Positions 52,438-62,461 of a stretch of 64,000 nt of DNA are shown in pieces. Both the position numbers and the translations under genes were made by a program. The notes beneath the pieces were generated by a model that saw only the letters and a program-made list of their open reading frames with translations, did no database searches and was not told the origin of the DNA. Source of the stretch: Chondrilla cf. caribensis (Eukaryota > Porifera > Demospongiae > Chondrillida > Chondrillidae); the NCBI GenBank assembly GCA_964020155.1, contig OZ026560.1, positions 2,304,259 to 2,368,258 on the forward strand, written 5' to 3'. Numbering within the stretch: the stretch's first letter is position 1; the number at the start of each line of letters is the position of its first letter.

Positions 52438-54321
52438 GATATTACACTGCTTTGGTAGGGTTTCCCCAAAACAGCGCTACACATAAGTAAATGTACATAC
52501 TCAGACGAAAATAAAATTAAGTAATGGAGACAAACTCCAAGGGAGGGACATAAGAAAGTAGCAGGTGCATCGAAATCTACAGTTAAATGACGGCTAAACT
52601 AACAAATCTTCATGCAATCTCCACATAGCAATCACTCGTTTGACCACTAAGTTTTCATTATCCTTGATTGAATTCAACACTTCGATTGCAAAGTTCTCAT
52701 TTGAGATATTCCTTAGGGTATGCCTCACACTCACTGAGGAAGTGACTAACGTCTCCTACTGCCTTGTGGCATAACGAACACAACCTTTCCCCTCTCTCCT
52801 TCTTTTGCCATCTTCCTGTCTCCACCTCTAACTTGGGGCAACCACTTGTAAATTCTGCCATCAATCGCCTTTGGTTTTTATTCAAAATATTAACAACTCC
52901 TCCATCCTGTCATTCCTTATTAACTAACTCACCACACACCCCAGCCCAATACTGTAATTTAGATGACCTATTGCACCCTTCTACCCATTCCAATCTAAGC
53001 TTTCTCCATATACTATCATTTACCATCTCTTCAATCTGCCTATCTGATAACCCCCTAAAGAATTCCCCACATCCTCTTTCTAATTTCTCCCACCCCAACA
53101 TCTGGGTCACTTTTCTAATTCCATCCTCCCAGTCATTCCTAACTTTTGCCCATACCAAAATCGTGGAAAGTAATCTATTTTCCCTTAATCTATGCACTTT
53201 CACCCAATATCTAATTGCCCGTCTTCTAGCCTCCCATCTCAAGGGGGTCAGGCCTGCTTCCAACTCAAGCCCAAGTAAAGGGAAACGGGAATGAACTCCT
53301 AAAAAACTTCTTATTGCAGCCCTCCGCACTCTCTCCAATAATTATTTTGCATCATTGCCACTCAAACCTCCCCATATTTCACAACCATATAATAGCGTGC
53401 TTCTCACCATTGAGACGTACAACTTTGAAAAGGTTGCCCATCCTACATTTCCCAGACTCCTTACCAGCCTCATGACCCCATATAAAGCTTTTCTACCATT
53501 ATCCATTAAAGCCTCTCTCATCTTCTCACCATTCAAAAACTCATTCGATACGATCCCCAAATATTTATACACTGATACCATACTCAAAATTCCTCCCCAA
53601 TTCTAAATTCCACACTTAGTCTAGATATTCTTATGCTTTTGTCCCGAAAATGGACTACACTACATTTCTCCGCATTAATCCTCAATTTCCATTGGTTGCA
53701 CCACCTATGAACAATCTCCAAAGCTCTGTTTAAATCTGAAGTTTTTTCAGCTGTTATCACTAAATCATCTGCAAACATCAAACCCAGAATTATTAAATTA
53801 TCCACCCTTACTCCAATCTCTTCCTGTCTTAAAACTTCCATCAAACCATTAACATACAAGCTAAATAGTAGTGGTGAAAGGACACATCCTTGATGTTACT
53901 GAAAAATCATTACCCACCTCCCCCCCAATTATAACCTTGCACTTCACATCTGAATACACTGCTTTAATACATTGCAAAATTTTACCCTGAATACCCAGTG
54001 ATTCCAGCTTCCCCCAAAGAAGGTCCCTATCAACAGAATCATATTATGCTTTTTTTTAATCAATAAAAGTACTAAACATACTTCCATTCGATTCCACACA
54101 TTTATTGCCCATCAAGACCATCATCATTATATTATCATATATGCAGTATGCATGCATATGTACGAATATAAATTAAATTCACGTTCTGTTCTTTATTGCC
54201 AGGCAATGCTAATCTTCTCAAAATGGATGAGACCTGGAACAATCTGTTGACTAAACACTACAAGAAGCGAAGGTGTTACTTCAACTATGAAGGTTCCCTG
54301 GAACTTATGGTTACGAGGTAG
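26330..54321 (+). CDS. HELZ2: HELZ2-like protein: zinc fingers, two helicases flanking an RNB domain
   Basis: Large RNA helicase/exoribonuclease of the HELZ2 type. Exons: 26330-26452, 26988-27180, 27595-27908, 28398-28709, 36661-36851, 37121-38084, 38497-38653, 38766-39031, 40436-40517, 41555-45425, 45629-45732, 46281-46472, 47035-47190, 48634-49222, 49534-49633, 50392-50631, 51003-51156, 51876-52046, 54203-54321 (TAG). Total 8298 nt, 2765 aa; human HELZ2 is about 2650. Order: Cys-rich start and CCCH fingers (1-210), 8-residue repeats (~225-305), SF1 helicase 1 (~530-940), RNB (~1285-1650), SF1 helicase 2 (~2230-2745). The long open frame from 41398 to 45522 is misleading at both ends: its first 53 codons are intron and a hAT element, and its last 32 run past the donor at 45426. 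The vertebrate protein is a 3'-5' exoribonuclease/helicase, interferon-induced and a nuclear-receptor coactivator; those roles need not apply here. Confidence 0.92.
30139..32018 (-). pseudogene. Tyrosine recombinase of the YR retrotransposon, interrupted
   Basis: The N-terminal half (32018 to about 31711) contains [19 protein letters not shown] and an [12 protein letters not shown] helix. The C-terminal half resumes at 30861 and ends at 30139 with the catalytic block [17 protein letters not shown] and [16 protein letters not shown], which gives the H-x-x-R, H/W and nucleophile Tyr. The two halves are separated by the 831-bp element. Independent damage: a frameshift near 30770, a frame change near 30640 and a TAA near 30344. 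Confidence 0.85.
30871..31701. mobile_element. 831-bp inverted-repeat DNA element nested in the recombinase, 9-bp TSD
   Basis: The left end TAGTCTGGCCTGCTAGACCG and the right end (reverse complement) TAGTCTGGCTCGCTAGACTG continue matching for about 90 bp (through GTCCCAACTATGCGCC, AAGGGAAGGGA and CTAGCGGCAATAGAGAT). The flanks GGGTTGGCT (30862-30870) and GGGTTGGCT (31702-31710) are identical, a 9-bp target duplication as in Mutator-like and some other superfamilies. The interior shows no clear transposase, so it is a non-autonomous copy. Confidence 0.92.
32050..33900 (-). pseudogene. Reverse transcriptase/RNase H region of the YR retrotransposon
   Basis: RT blocks read in order on the minus strand: [39 protein letters not shown] (motif A), [12 protein letters not shown] (motif B) and [11 protein letters not shown] (motif C), with a frame change between B and C near 32900. 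RNase H follows, ending [13 protein letters not shown]...[16 protein letters not shown] near 32229-32060. These are the DIRS/Ngaro RT spacing and motifs. A 17-G run at 33708-33724 marks decayed DNA upstream. Confidence 0.82.
34286..35700 (-). pseudogene. gag-like region of the YR retrotransposon
   Basis: Gag signs on the minus strand: [20 protein letters not shown] near 34980-34920, a WVMDFATFI...YDRMFQQ segment near 34830-34690, and Cys/His motifs CRHFSRGEC and [14 protein letters not shown] near 34540-34440. Two in-frame TGA codons, at about 34909 and 34657, sit where a Trp codon would be one G-to-A change away. The 5' end shows further frame breaks. Confidence 0.72.
36661..41755 (+). CDS. 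HELZ2: Helicase 1 exons of the HELZ2-like gene
   Basis: Exons 36661-36851, 37121-38084, 38497-38653, 38766-39031, 40436-40517 and the start of 41555-45425. Motifs in order: Walker A GPFGTGKT (residues 547-554), DEAA Walker B (668-671), LAGDHLQ motif [26 protein letters not shown] motif V and [15 protein letters not shown] motif VI. This is a complete UPF1-like SF1 set. Phe in the Walker A loop (GPFGTGKT) is usual in the HELZ group. It follows directly on the exon after the 8-kb retroelement-bearing intron. Confidence 0.93.
39076..39251. mobile_element. pogo-like MITE, 176 bp
   Basis: Ends CAGTGGGACCTCTCTATTAC and (reverse complement) CAGTGGAACCTCTCTATTAA, each flanked by TA (39074-39075, 39252-39253). 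The interior repeats AATTGAGGACACC-like blocks. Located in the HELZ2-like intron 39032-40435. Confidence 0.88.
39387..40031. mobile_element. pogo-like element, 645 bp, with transposase helix-turn-helix remnant
   Basis: Ends CAGTGAATATTCGTTAATCC and (reverse complement) CAGTGAATATTCGTTAACCC, both flanked by TA. The minus strand (about 39600-39400) still reads [19 protein letters not shown] and [10 protein letters not shown], which resembles the N-terminal CENP-B/psq-type helix-turn-helix of pogo/Tigger transposases. A smaller inverted repeat (GTGGGGAGAGGGGTTC / GAACCTCTCCCCAC, 39671-39745) lies inside. Confidence 0.82.
40897..41495. mobile_element. hAT element, 599 bp, with 8-bp TSD and BED-finger start
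   Basis: The left end TAGCGCTGGGCGGTATAC and the right end (reverse complement) TAGTGCTGGGCGGTATCA match, and the flanks TATGTACC (40889-40896) and TATGTACC (41496-41503) are an exact 8-bp duplication, diagnostic of hAT. The plus strand holds a short frame from ATG at about 41181 with [11 protein letters not shown], like the start of a BED zinc finger, ending at TGA near 41313. It lies just before the large exon at 41555. Confidence 0.9.
42780..44010 (+). CDS. HELZ2: RNB ribonuclease domain within the HELZ2-like gene
   Basis: Located inside the 3871-bp exon 41555-45425. The entry motif is [15 protein letters not shown] (residues 1292-1306) and the late motif is [13 protein letters not shown] (about 1633-1645), the paired signatures of RNase II/R-type 3'-5' exoribonucleases. 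Compared with the usual four metal-binding aspartates (TIDpxxArDxDDA), three are present (Asp1294, Asp1302, Asp1303) and the second position is Thr. The Arg pair after TSP is retained. Activity may be altered; this is inference. Confidence 0.88.
45629..54321 (+). CDS. HELZ2: Helicase 2 exons of the HELZ2-like gene
   Basis: Nine exons from 45629-45732 to 54203-54321. Walker A QGPPGTGKS is split by the intron 46473-47034; DEAG is at residues 2469-2472; motif III is [12 protein letters not shown]; then [36 protein letters not shown] (motif V) and [15 protein letters not shown] (motif VI). The exon 45629-45732 is short but needed to join the RNB part in phase and explains why the frame does not stop at 45522. 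The protein ends soon after motif VI (MVTR), leaving little C-terminal tail. Confidence 0.92.
45861..45905. repeat. 45-bp foldback (hairpin)
   Basis: ACTGTATAGACCGGCCTAC pairs with CTATAGGCCAGTCTATACAGT, giving about 19 of 21 base pairs with a tiny loop. It lies in the HELZ2-like intron 45733-46280. Confidence 0.8.
46611..46712. repeat. Foldback element, arms of about 35-40 bp
   Basis: Arms 46617-46641 (AGTTATATCCTGCCTAGGTG + TGCTG) and 46682-46706 are perfect 25-bp reverse complements, and pairing extends outward through ATACAAGT and inward for a few bases, leaving a loop of about 30 bp. Compared with repeat R1 copy B, the hairpin looks like extra DNA at the left end of copy C. Confidence 0.88.
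46701..46936 (+). repeat. Dispersed repeat family R1, copy C
   Basis: About 236 bp closely matching 13404-13635, ending CTTATGTACGCACAGATTTC...CCCCTCAACCAGGAT. It lies in the HELZ2-like intron 46473-47034 next to the foldback. Confidence 0.85.
47763..48268. mobile_element. hAT-like MITE, 506 bp
   Basis: The left end CAGGGATGGGCGATATAC and the right end (reverse complement) TAGGGGTGGGTGACACTA have the hAT pattern. Flanks GTATGTAA and ATATGTAA are an 8-bp duplication with one mismatch. The interior is rich in ATATCG and noncoding. Confidence 0.75.
48306..48380. repeat. TG microsatellite
   Basis: A nearly pure (GT)n tract of about 75 bp in the HELZ2-like intron 47191-48633. Confidence 0.97.
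51235..51680. repeat. Long CA-rich microsatellite block
   Basis: About 445 bp of (CA)n interrupted by CACATGTACGTACACA-type segments that recur three times, in the intron between the HELZ2-like exons at 51156 and 51876. Confidence 0.97.
52110..52310. repeat. TG-rich microsatellite block
   Basis: About 200 bp of (GT)n with GTGGTGTG and GGGTGGTG interruptions, in the intron right after the HELZ2-like exon 51876-52046. It is complementary to the CA block before the same exon. Confidence 0.97.
52400..54120 (-). mobile_element. 5'-truncated, decayed non-LTR retrotransposon (LINE)
   Basis: Minus-strand order: the KKAYDSVDR-like palm start (mutated) near 54060, [29 protein letters not shown] (catalytic FADD) near 53785, VYKYLGI near 53560, [19 protein letters not shown] near 53430, and a terminal Cys/His motif [18 protein letters not shown] near 52790-52740. 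Stops and a frameshift (53584-53590, 53339-53341) break it. The 3' end carries a simple (AAT)n tail, seen as (ATT)n at about 52403-52437, typical of several LINE clades. It sits antisense in the last HELZ2-like intron. Confidence 0.85.
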
Positions 54322-55377
54322 ATATTTGATTAGCATACTCACTAAACCAAAGTGCACCTAAAGCAATTGTGAGAAGTAGTTAAAGTTACAACCTATAATT
54401 GATTATGAACATGCTATGCTATAATAATGCCTCTTATTTATATGTAATATGCAACATTATAATTAGTTTAATTTATCCCTGTAACATATTATCATTCCAC
54501 TGTAATGTTTATCTTTAGTAAAATATATAATACTGTATTTATTCTCATAATATATTATCACACCACTTGTAGAATCTGATGAAACATTTTTGTATCATTT
54601 ATACTAAAATAATTATTGTATGCATAAGCTATAGGATTATTATGTTATTTTGTCCGTAATAAGCAATACTGGGATGTAATAACAACATGCAATACAGTCT
54701 ACTACAGTAATTAATATTATTAATTAATAATATAATTTACAAACCAATTTTTAATAGGTTGAAAGTTTCATATGATCAATAGTATCAACTATGTATATGT
54801 ACATACGTACGTAGATTAGTGAGATACACATTGTCCTCATATAACTCTGCAGGACCACAATATGCATGTACGTACCACAATAATACAGAAGTTCATATAA
54901 TTATCTGTATGGCACTTGAGTGGAGAGGAGCTTGTGGAGTCTCAATCAATTGCACTTTCACTCCTTTGTCTGGACCATGAAAGAATGCTTAGTAGATAAT
55001 ATATATGTATACATAATATGCATATTACATGTATCTATAGTTAAAATATGCATGCAGTGATGAATAATACAATTATAACGTTAACATGACATAATAATGC
55101 ATAACCTGTAACATGCATAAGGTACATTCAATAGTGCTTAGTGGAGTGGAAGAGTGTATGTACACTATATTCACAATAATAATATTATATTGAATAATTA
55201 TTCCAATATACATACACATTATGTACATACAAACAATAACAATTTACAGTTTTTATGTCAAGTGTAAGCACATACTATATGACATTATATGTGCTCATAT
55301 ACATTAATAATAATTATCATTACACGTTGTTTTCATATAAATTGGATTATTCTACTTGGTTAATGCAGTAAAAATGA
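54322..55377. other. Tail-to-tail spacer of HELZ2-like and IQCH-like genes
   Basis: Very AT-rich, with many AATAAT and TACGTA words. It must hold both genes' 3' ends. No exon, RNA gene or clear element was recognised. Confidence 0.6.
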
Positions 55378-58300
55378 TTATTCGTTGCCCTCTTCGTTCT
55401 CCAAAGCACTGGTAATTCGGTTGAGCTCCAGAGCAACATCCTGGGGTCACATGGAGAGAGGCACATTTGAGATGTCTACTTACTACATATGTATGTACAA
55501 GTTGGGACAACACTACATTAAAAAAAATAATGTGCATACTATAATATGTATGATATATTATGTACGTAGGTACATGTATAGTGTACCTGTATGCATGTAC
55601 GTATATTCCATAGGTTCACTCATTATATATATGTACGTATATTATACGTATGCATACGTATAATAATATTAAACGTTATCTCACCTTTAGGAAGGATACA
55701 CAGAGATTGGACCCTTGTGTATCTTTGCTAGAGGTGATCAACATGTACGTACATGGACCACAACTACGTACCTTTGCATGTATGCACTGCATGTACTGTG
55801 CATATGTATGTTTACAGGTACAGTAAGTAGGTGAGTATTTTCACTTGTGTCATACATACGTATGTACATATGTATGTATGCACATACATAGACAGATCAT
55901 TGTTAGGCTGTATGTACTGTAATCATACAGTTTTTGTATGTACACTATCTGATGCATATGTGCATACCTTATAGTTTGTATCTGCCTCACTAGATATTGC
56001 TACCTCCTGATGTATCACAGACAGTGAGGTAGCCATCTTAGTCAGGGACATGGACAGAGTCTCCTCAACACAACTAGCAGACCAAGAACACAACTCCATT
56101 ATGATATATCAAGTCAGGAAGTGTACACACGACTACTACGGACTGTATGTATGCATGTCAGAATACACCACAAGTCAACCACTCACATCATTCCCATGTG
56201 CCTCCTATCACTGCTGTCAGGCATGGTGAACACACAGCCAACCTTATCCTAAGCCAAAAAAATAGCCATAAAACACACATACGCACGTATATACTGTACG
56301 TACGTACATGTATGCAAGTATATATAAGTAGTATATACATACAATATGTAGGAATACAGTGTATACAGTACACACCATGCAGGTATTGAAGTGTGGATGG
56401 GGTATGAACTGACTTGTGTGTTGTATCCAATGAGGTGAGCCTTGCACAAGTGGAAGAACACACTGGACTGAATCACTGAAAGGCTGTCGTGGAACAATTG
56501 CGTGCTCATAACTGCAAATCTTGCCTACACGGAGAGGAATGAATATAAACATACAGCATGTACGTACATACGTATGTATGTATGCAACATGCAGCAAAGT
56601 TAGCACCAGTGGAGTGTTGGGATGTACATATGTAGACATAGTAATTACTAAGGCTTGAGTACTTCTTTGAAATATACAAAGTATATGTATGTACCTACAT
56701 AAATATGTGTACAATTATTACATACGTACATACATACATACTTCTGGTTGGTTATGCGAATTCATGATGTTGTAAGTGCCTTCACTCCACGAGAAACTAC
56801 CTCGGGTGATGTGGACCAGAAGGAAGTACATGCTCTGACAAGTGGTCATACCGATATCAATATCTACAGCCCACAGTTCTTGTTGCAACTGCAAAAGACA
56901 AACTGTTTTATACACTGTGTGTACACGTGTATATACATATGTATTGTTTACATGCATGTACCTACTGTACTGTATGTAAACATGTACATCTGCTAATACA
57001 AACACGGTACAAGACATATGTATATTCATAATTGTAGGTACATACTAATGTCTGTAGGTCTGGACGAGATTGTATACTCTTTCTCCCTAATATTCGTACA
57101 GTGTACAAGTGGTGTGTATGTATCTACGTACCACGTGTCATACATACGTATGTACATACTTACTGTGTCTGGAGAGATGAAAGTGACAAAATCAACAGAA
57201 ACATATCCAGCAATCCCCCTATCCTGGAGGGCTGCTGCAACCATTATGACATCCTCAGTTAAGTGTGACAGGCAGATAGATGACTGAGGCACAGACACAC
57301 CCCACTTCCAAAAAGGCCGCGGGTTGACCTGGTCACCTGTACTCAGTATCGTCCCCATCCCACCAGGCTCCATCAGTAGGTTGACAGTGATGGCAGTCAC
57401 ACTGTCAGGTGGTGGGCAGGCCTGGATCACGCCACCACTTCTTTTCATCTCTGTTAGAAAACTCTTCCAAGTGGGGAACCTGGAGGGGTCAGCCATCTTG
57501 ATGTGTTTTTCAAGCACTGCTGGAAGCTCTTCAGAGATCTTATTGATGGCGGTCTCCTGAACCCAAGTCTGACTCCACTCTGCTCCATACCACTCACGCT
57601 CCTTCATCAGCCACTGGTAGCAAGGAAGGTGGACCAGTACATCACAGTAGGCAATGGCTCTACCACACATGCTGTTGTTCAACTTGAAGCACCATCTTTG
57701 GACCGAGAGGTGACTGGCTATAAGCTGAGACAAATGGCGTACAACTTGCCCTTCGCTGAACACATCCACAGATGATGGAGGAATAGGAACCTAAAAGTGA
57801 GTCAAAGTACGTATATACTGTATGTACAATACATGTATCCTGATTGGTGGCAACATCAAAGAGTCTGACTGGGACACATACGTATCTATATCCCTGAGGT
57901 TCCCCTGATACAACAATTGATTGATCAAATAGCTGTTGAATAGCCGGTAAGTGGCTAATCAGGAAAACTGTTATTCACATCAACTTTAGGAAGAAAACAC
58001 AGGAAATCAGTCCTTAATGGAACATCTTGGGATCCCATACAAAGGATCCATTCCCTGTGTAGCCTTCCTAAAGGTGATATATAACATATACTTGTATCAA
58101 AAACACATATACGTACAGTAAACAATTCTGTCAGTTTGCCCGTTGTCAGTAGTCATGTGTGAACAGTTATCATGTACACAGCACTGCAATTCAATTGATA
58201 ACTTCAAAATGGCCACCCATCAAAATATTAACCCAGCCCAATTAATCAGGTTAACTTCAGGGGCTGACGAGAACTGGTAAAGTCAGTATAGAATGCTGAA

Positions 58301-61300
58301 GCCATTATTAATATAAACATACACTAGAGCATATTTGGTATACCATGAGTATGTAGGTATGCTTACATTCGCTTCCTTGAACAACTTCAAAGCACCTGCT
58401 TTCTTGGAGGAGTACAGGTGTACAGTATGTGGATCAGTCCCCAATATGGGGAGGTTGAGTTCATCAGCCAGGGCTAAATCACTCTCGGACATCACTCCTG
58501 GAACAATGTAGGAATCCTTCCCCTTTATCAGGTTCTTGAGTCTCTTGATGGTTCTTGGACTGTAGAGCAAAACAGCTGATAAGTGAAGGTTTTTGGCCCC
58601 AAACTTCTGTGAATTTTCAGGAGTAATGATAGTCAATCTCCTCTTCACATCTTCCATGGAGGAGCCTTCACTTCCAAGTAAGAGGAGCTTGCAGTAATAC
58701 TCTTCCAATTCGTCACACACCTTAACAGGTGAGATGTAGATGATCTCAACATTGGGGTTATTGAGGTAACCAATACGGCCGATTTGGGAATTTTCTTGAA
58801 TCTTAAAATTGTCAGTCTCAGATCTCTGGCCTTCTAGATATCCTACATGCATGAAGCATATACGTATGTTCACATTATACGTATGTTATATATATGTACG
58901 TATGTACGTACAGTGAATTCTTGTTAATCCACCACTGCTTCAACCACCACAATTTTACCAATACCAATAAAATCTACAAGTCCTTATGGATATTCAGTTA
59001 ATCTGCCAAACTCGTTAATACGCCATAATTTTGGAAAACGAATTTGCAGCAGATTGACGAAAGTTCACTGTATATTCCTGCATATATGCACAGATATGCA
59101 TGCATGCATATACGTACATACACTAAACTATGTAGGAAGGTACAAGATATATGTACACATAAAAAAACTTGTGCATGTACGTATGTACATACATACATAC
59201 ATGCACATACATACGTACATGCATACATACATATATTACAGTACACAGTACATTACAGGAACTGAAGACTTTCAGTGGCACAGCTCATCCACCTATTGAC
59301 TGACCTAGTGAAGGTAAGTGAATGACGACATGCGGTGAGGACCTGAGAGAGGTCCATTTCTTCTGCAACTCCTTTGATCTCCTAATAAAATTGATTCGCT
59401 GATTTGCCCTCTTTTGTTTCAGCTGTTCCCTGATGCCACGAGCCTTCAGAAGAAGGAGCCAACCCATAGCAATAATCCCAGCAGCCCACTTCTTCCTTCT
59501 GTACTCCAGGTATTCTTTCCTTTTCTTGAACATCCGAAAGGTAGCTTGAATTTTAGCAGCAGCTAGGTTGTGACCACCTGCACCTCTGAACCTTCTTCCA
59601 GGAGTTTCTAGGAGATGTTGCACTTCACTAGCATTCACCATACAGTGGAGTAAATCCTGAACAATTGAATTCAATTAATTTCATCCATACACCTACATAC
59701 ACATACATACGTACATACATACATGCACTGAAAGGATGATACAAAAGGTGATCCTATACAAAGGTGCTATCCATATGAGCATATACGTACACATAATATA
59801 TTATGTATGAATAGAGAAGATAAGTGAGGGAACTAATGAGGTACATATACGTAGGTATGTACGTAGATGTGTAGTGTGTGGACAATGGAGGTCGGTGATG
59901 ATGAAAATTACCTAATTAGGTACGTACGTAGTTACAAGACATAAAGCGTGTAACTGGGAAGTAAAAATGATCAAATTCCAAATATTTTTCATTTGCATAT
60001 GCTTTTACTGTACATCAATGATATATACATATGTACGTATATCTGTATTCTGTCAATTAATGTATACTCTGTACATATATATATACAGAAAATACACTGT
60101 ATAAGCAAAATGGACATACGTAGATAATACGTACAGTAAACACACACGTACGTAATCTGCAGTGCATAAGTACATACATACATACATATGTACATACATC
60201 TTATATGAACTAACCTGGTGTGTAGGCTTCAGTTCTACTTCAAACCTCTCTGATAGTTTAGTCAGCTTCTCAGCACTCACAACAATCAGCGGTATGGCAT
60301 ATGAATAGGCTAACACTTTATACCGGTGCAACAGTTGTGCTATCCTGTGAAAGACAATGTTCATGTAGTGTACATTAATGTACGTATGTACATAAGTATG
60401 TATGTATGAAGACTGTCTGTCCCAAATCAACAAAATATATGTATCATGAATGCTGAATAAAACAAACGCAAAATAAACATGAAATTCATCAAAACATAGT
60501 ACGTCAAACACACACAAACCAAGGATGTCCAGTAACACACACATCGGAGTTATTCTCTGTCAAATTAGCAACCAGCCAAGAATATACAGAAGGAGCTGGG
60601 TCTGACATTGAGGACACCAGTTTTATTACATTCAGTATGTACATAAGTAAATACGTACGCATATGTACATACTGTATGTACGTACATATATCCTATATCA
60701 CATAACTGTGTACAATACAAATGAAGGCTCCTATTATAAAGGATGCTCTCTATGGGATGGCAAAATATACCTAACCTAACTTCCTCATGAAAATACTTAT
60801 TTCACAAACGTTACAAATTTGAATGAAGGCTCAATATACGTATGTACGTAAGTTACTGACACACCTTCCCCATTCACTTAGATGTTTATTTTTAAACTTT
60901 ATAAAGTCTGGATGGTCCTCTGCTGATACACCTTTGTGAATACTGATGTAGAACTCTTCATCGGGGAGAGGTTGAGATGGTCGTAACCGGCTGCTTCTAT
61001 TTGTTACATTGATGGATCTGGTGGGGTGAGGAGTTTGAGGGTCAGGTGATCTTGTATGTGCAGATGGGGCAGATGGGGCGTGGTCAGAGTCGGAGCCAGT
61101 TTGAACAGGAACAGGATTACCTGTCACCTGTGAAGGCGAGGGAATAGAGCAGAAAGGTACGTATGTACTGTATGAAATGGAGGTGTATGGACAGAAATAT
61201 GTATGATTCAGATACCATTATTGTACCTGCATCGTTTGTACATGTGTATATGCATCACTGGGTATGTACGTACATATGTACGTACGTACATAAGTGAGAT

Positions 61301-62411
61301 ATTTCATTGAGAGACGTGTTCATAGGTAATGTCTTTGTTGAGGGTGTACTTGGGCTTATTAACACACACCTTGGATATTATTACACACAGAACACAACAT
61401 TCAGTGGAACTGCAATGGTTTATAACCCATGCCTAACAATTCCACACTTTAGACATGTAAGGTCTGTTGTAATGTCTGTACACTATAATAATTATAGTAG
61501 ATGTATGTACATACATGTACATATGTACCTTATTAATTCGACTATGTGATTTCTGCACAGTTGCTACAGGCGTCTCTTTAATAAGTTCTTCAGGTTCCCT
61601 CAGATCGAGGTGAACCAGTGGAAAGTGCTTCATCTCTGCATTATCACAGATGTCCTGTTTGATGTGATGCCGGCTAGCACTGTGGAGCTAATAAGAACCA
61701 CATTGAGGTGAATATAAGTAGTTACTAGTACATATGTACAGTATTCAAAGGTGCACTAATGTGTAGTGGCTCACCACAGCAGCTTTTGGCTTGATAGGGG
61801 CTGGATTCATCACAATATTAGCTGATGTCTACAATAGGATTAAGAAGGTCAAGAAATAAACACTTGCAATTGTACACAAACATATGTACTGTAAGCATTT
61901 CCATATACGTACATATGTATGTACATACCTTTATTTAATTTTAAACACATACGTACATACACATGGCCATACATAGTTAAGCATAATACAACCAGGTAAA
62001 TATGTACATGTGTATGTACATTGCATATTTCAGGATTTAACGGATGGTATCACGATAGTGCTTTGTATGTACTTCACTCATGTACATGAATGGCAGAATG
62101 GGTTTGGTCTTTAGACACAGCATGGACATAAGATATGGATACATCAACTAGATTAACACCTTACAGGTATCAGTCCACGCTCCAACAGACTCAACAAGCC
62201 TTTCTTGGAGTCATCTTCCATTATTAGTGGTGGTGTTGCCTGCATGGCGATACCAAAGAGAGTAGAAATCATTAACACTATACATATGATAGATTAGCAC
62301 TTTACACAAGTGTGAACAGAAAACATACACCACAACAAATATATGTTCACACACCCACACACCCACAAACATTCACACCCACACACCCACAAACATTCAC
62401 ACCCACACCCA

Positions 62412-62461
<50 letters not shown>

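Noticed and set aside
56188..56463. Alternative IQCH reading through 56414 into the following intron
   Set aside because: Using the GTCAGT donor after 56414 gives the family-like join GYNTQ|DKVGCVFT in phase; the read-through shifts the next exon out of frame.
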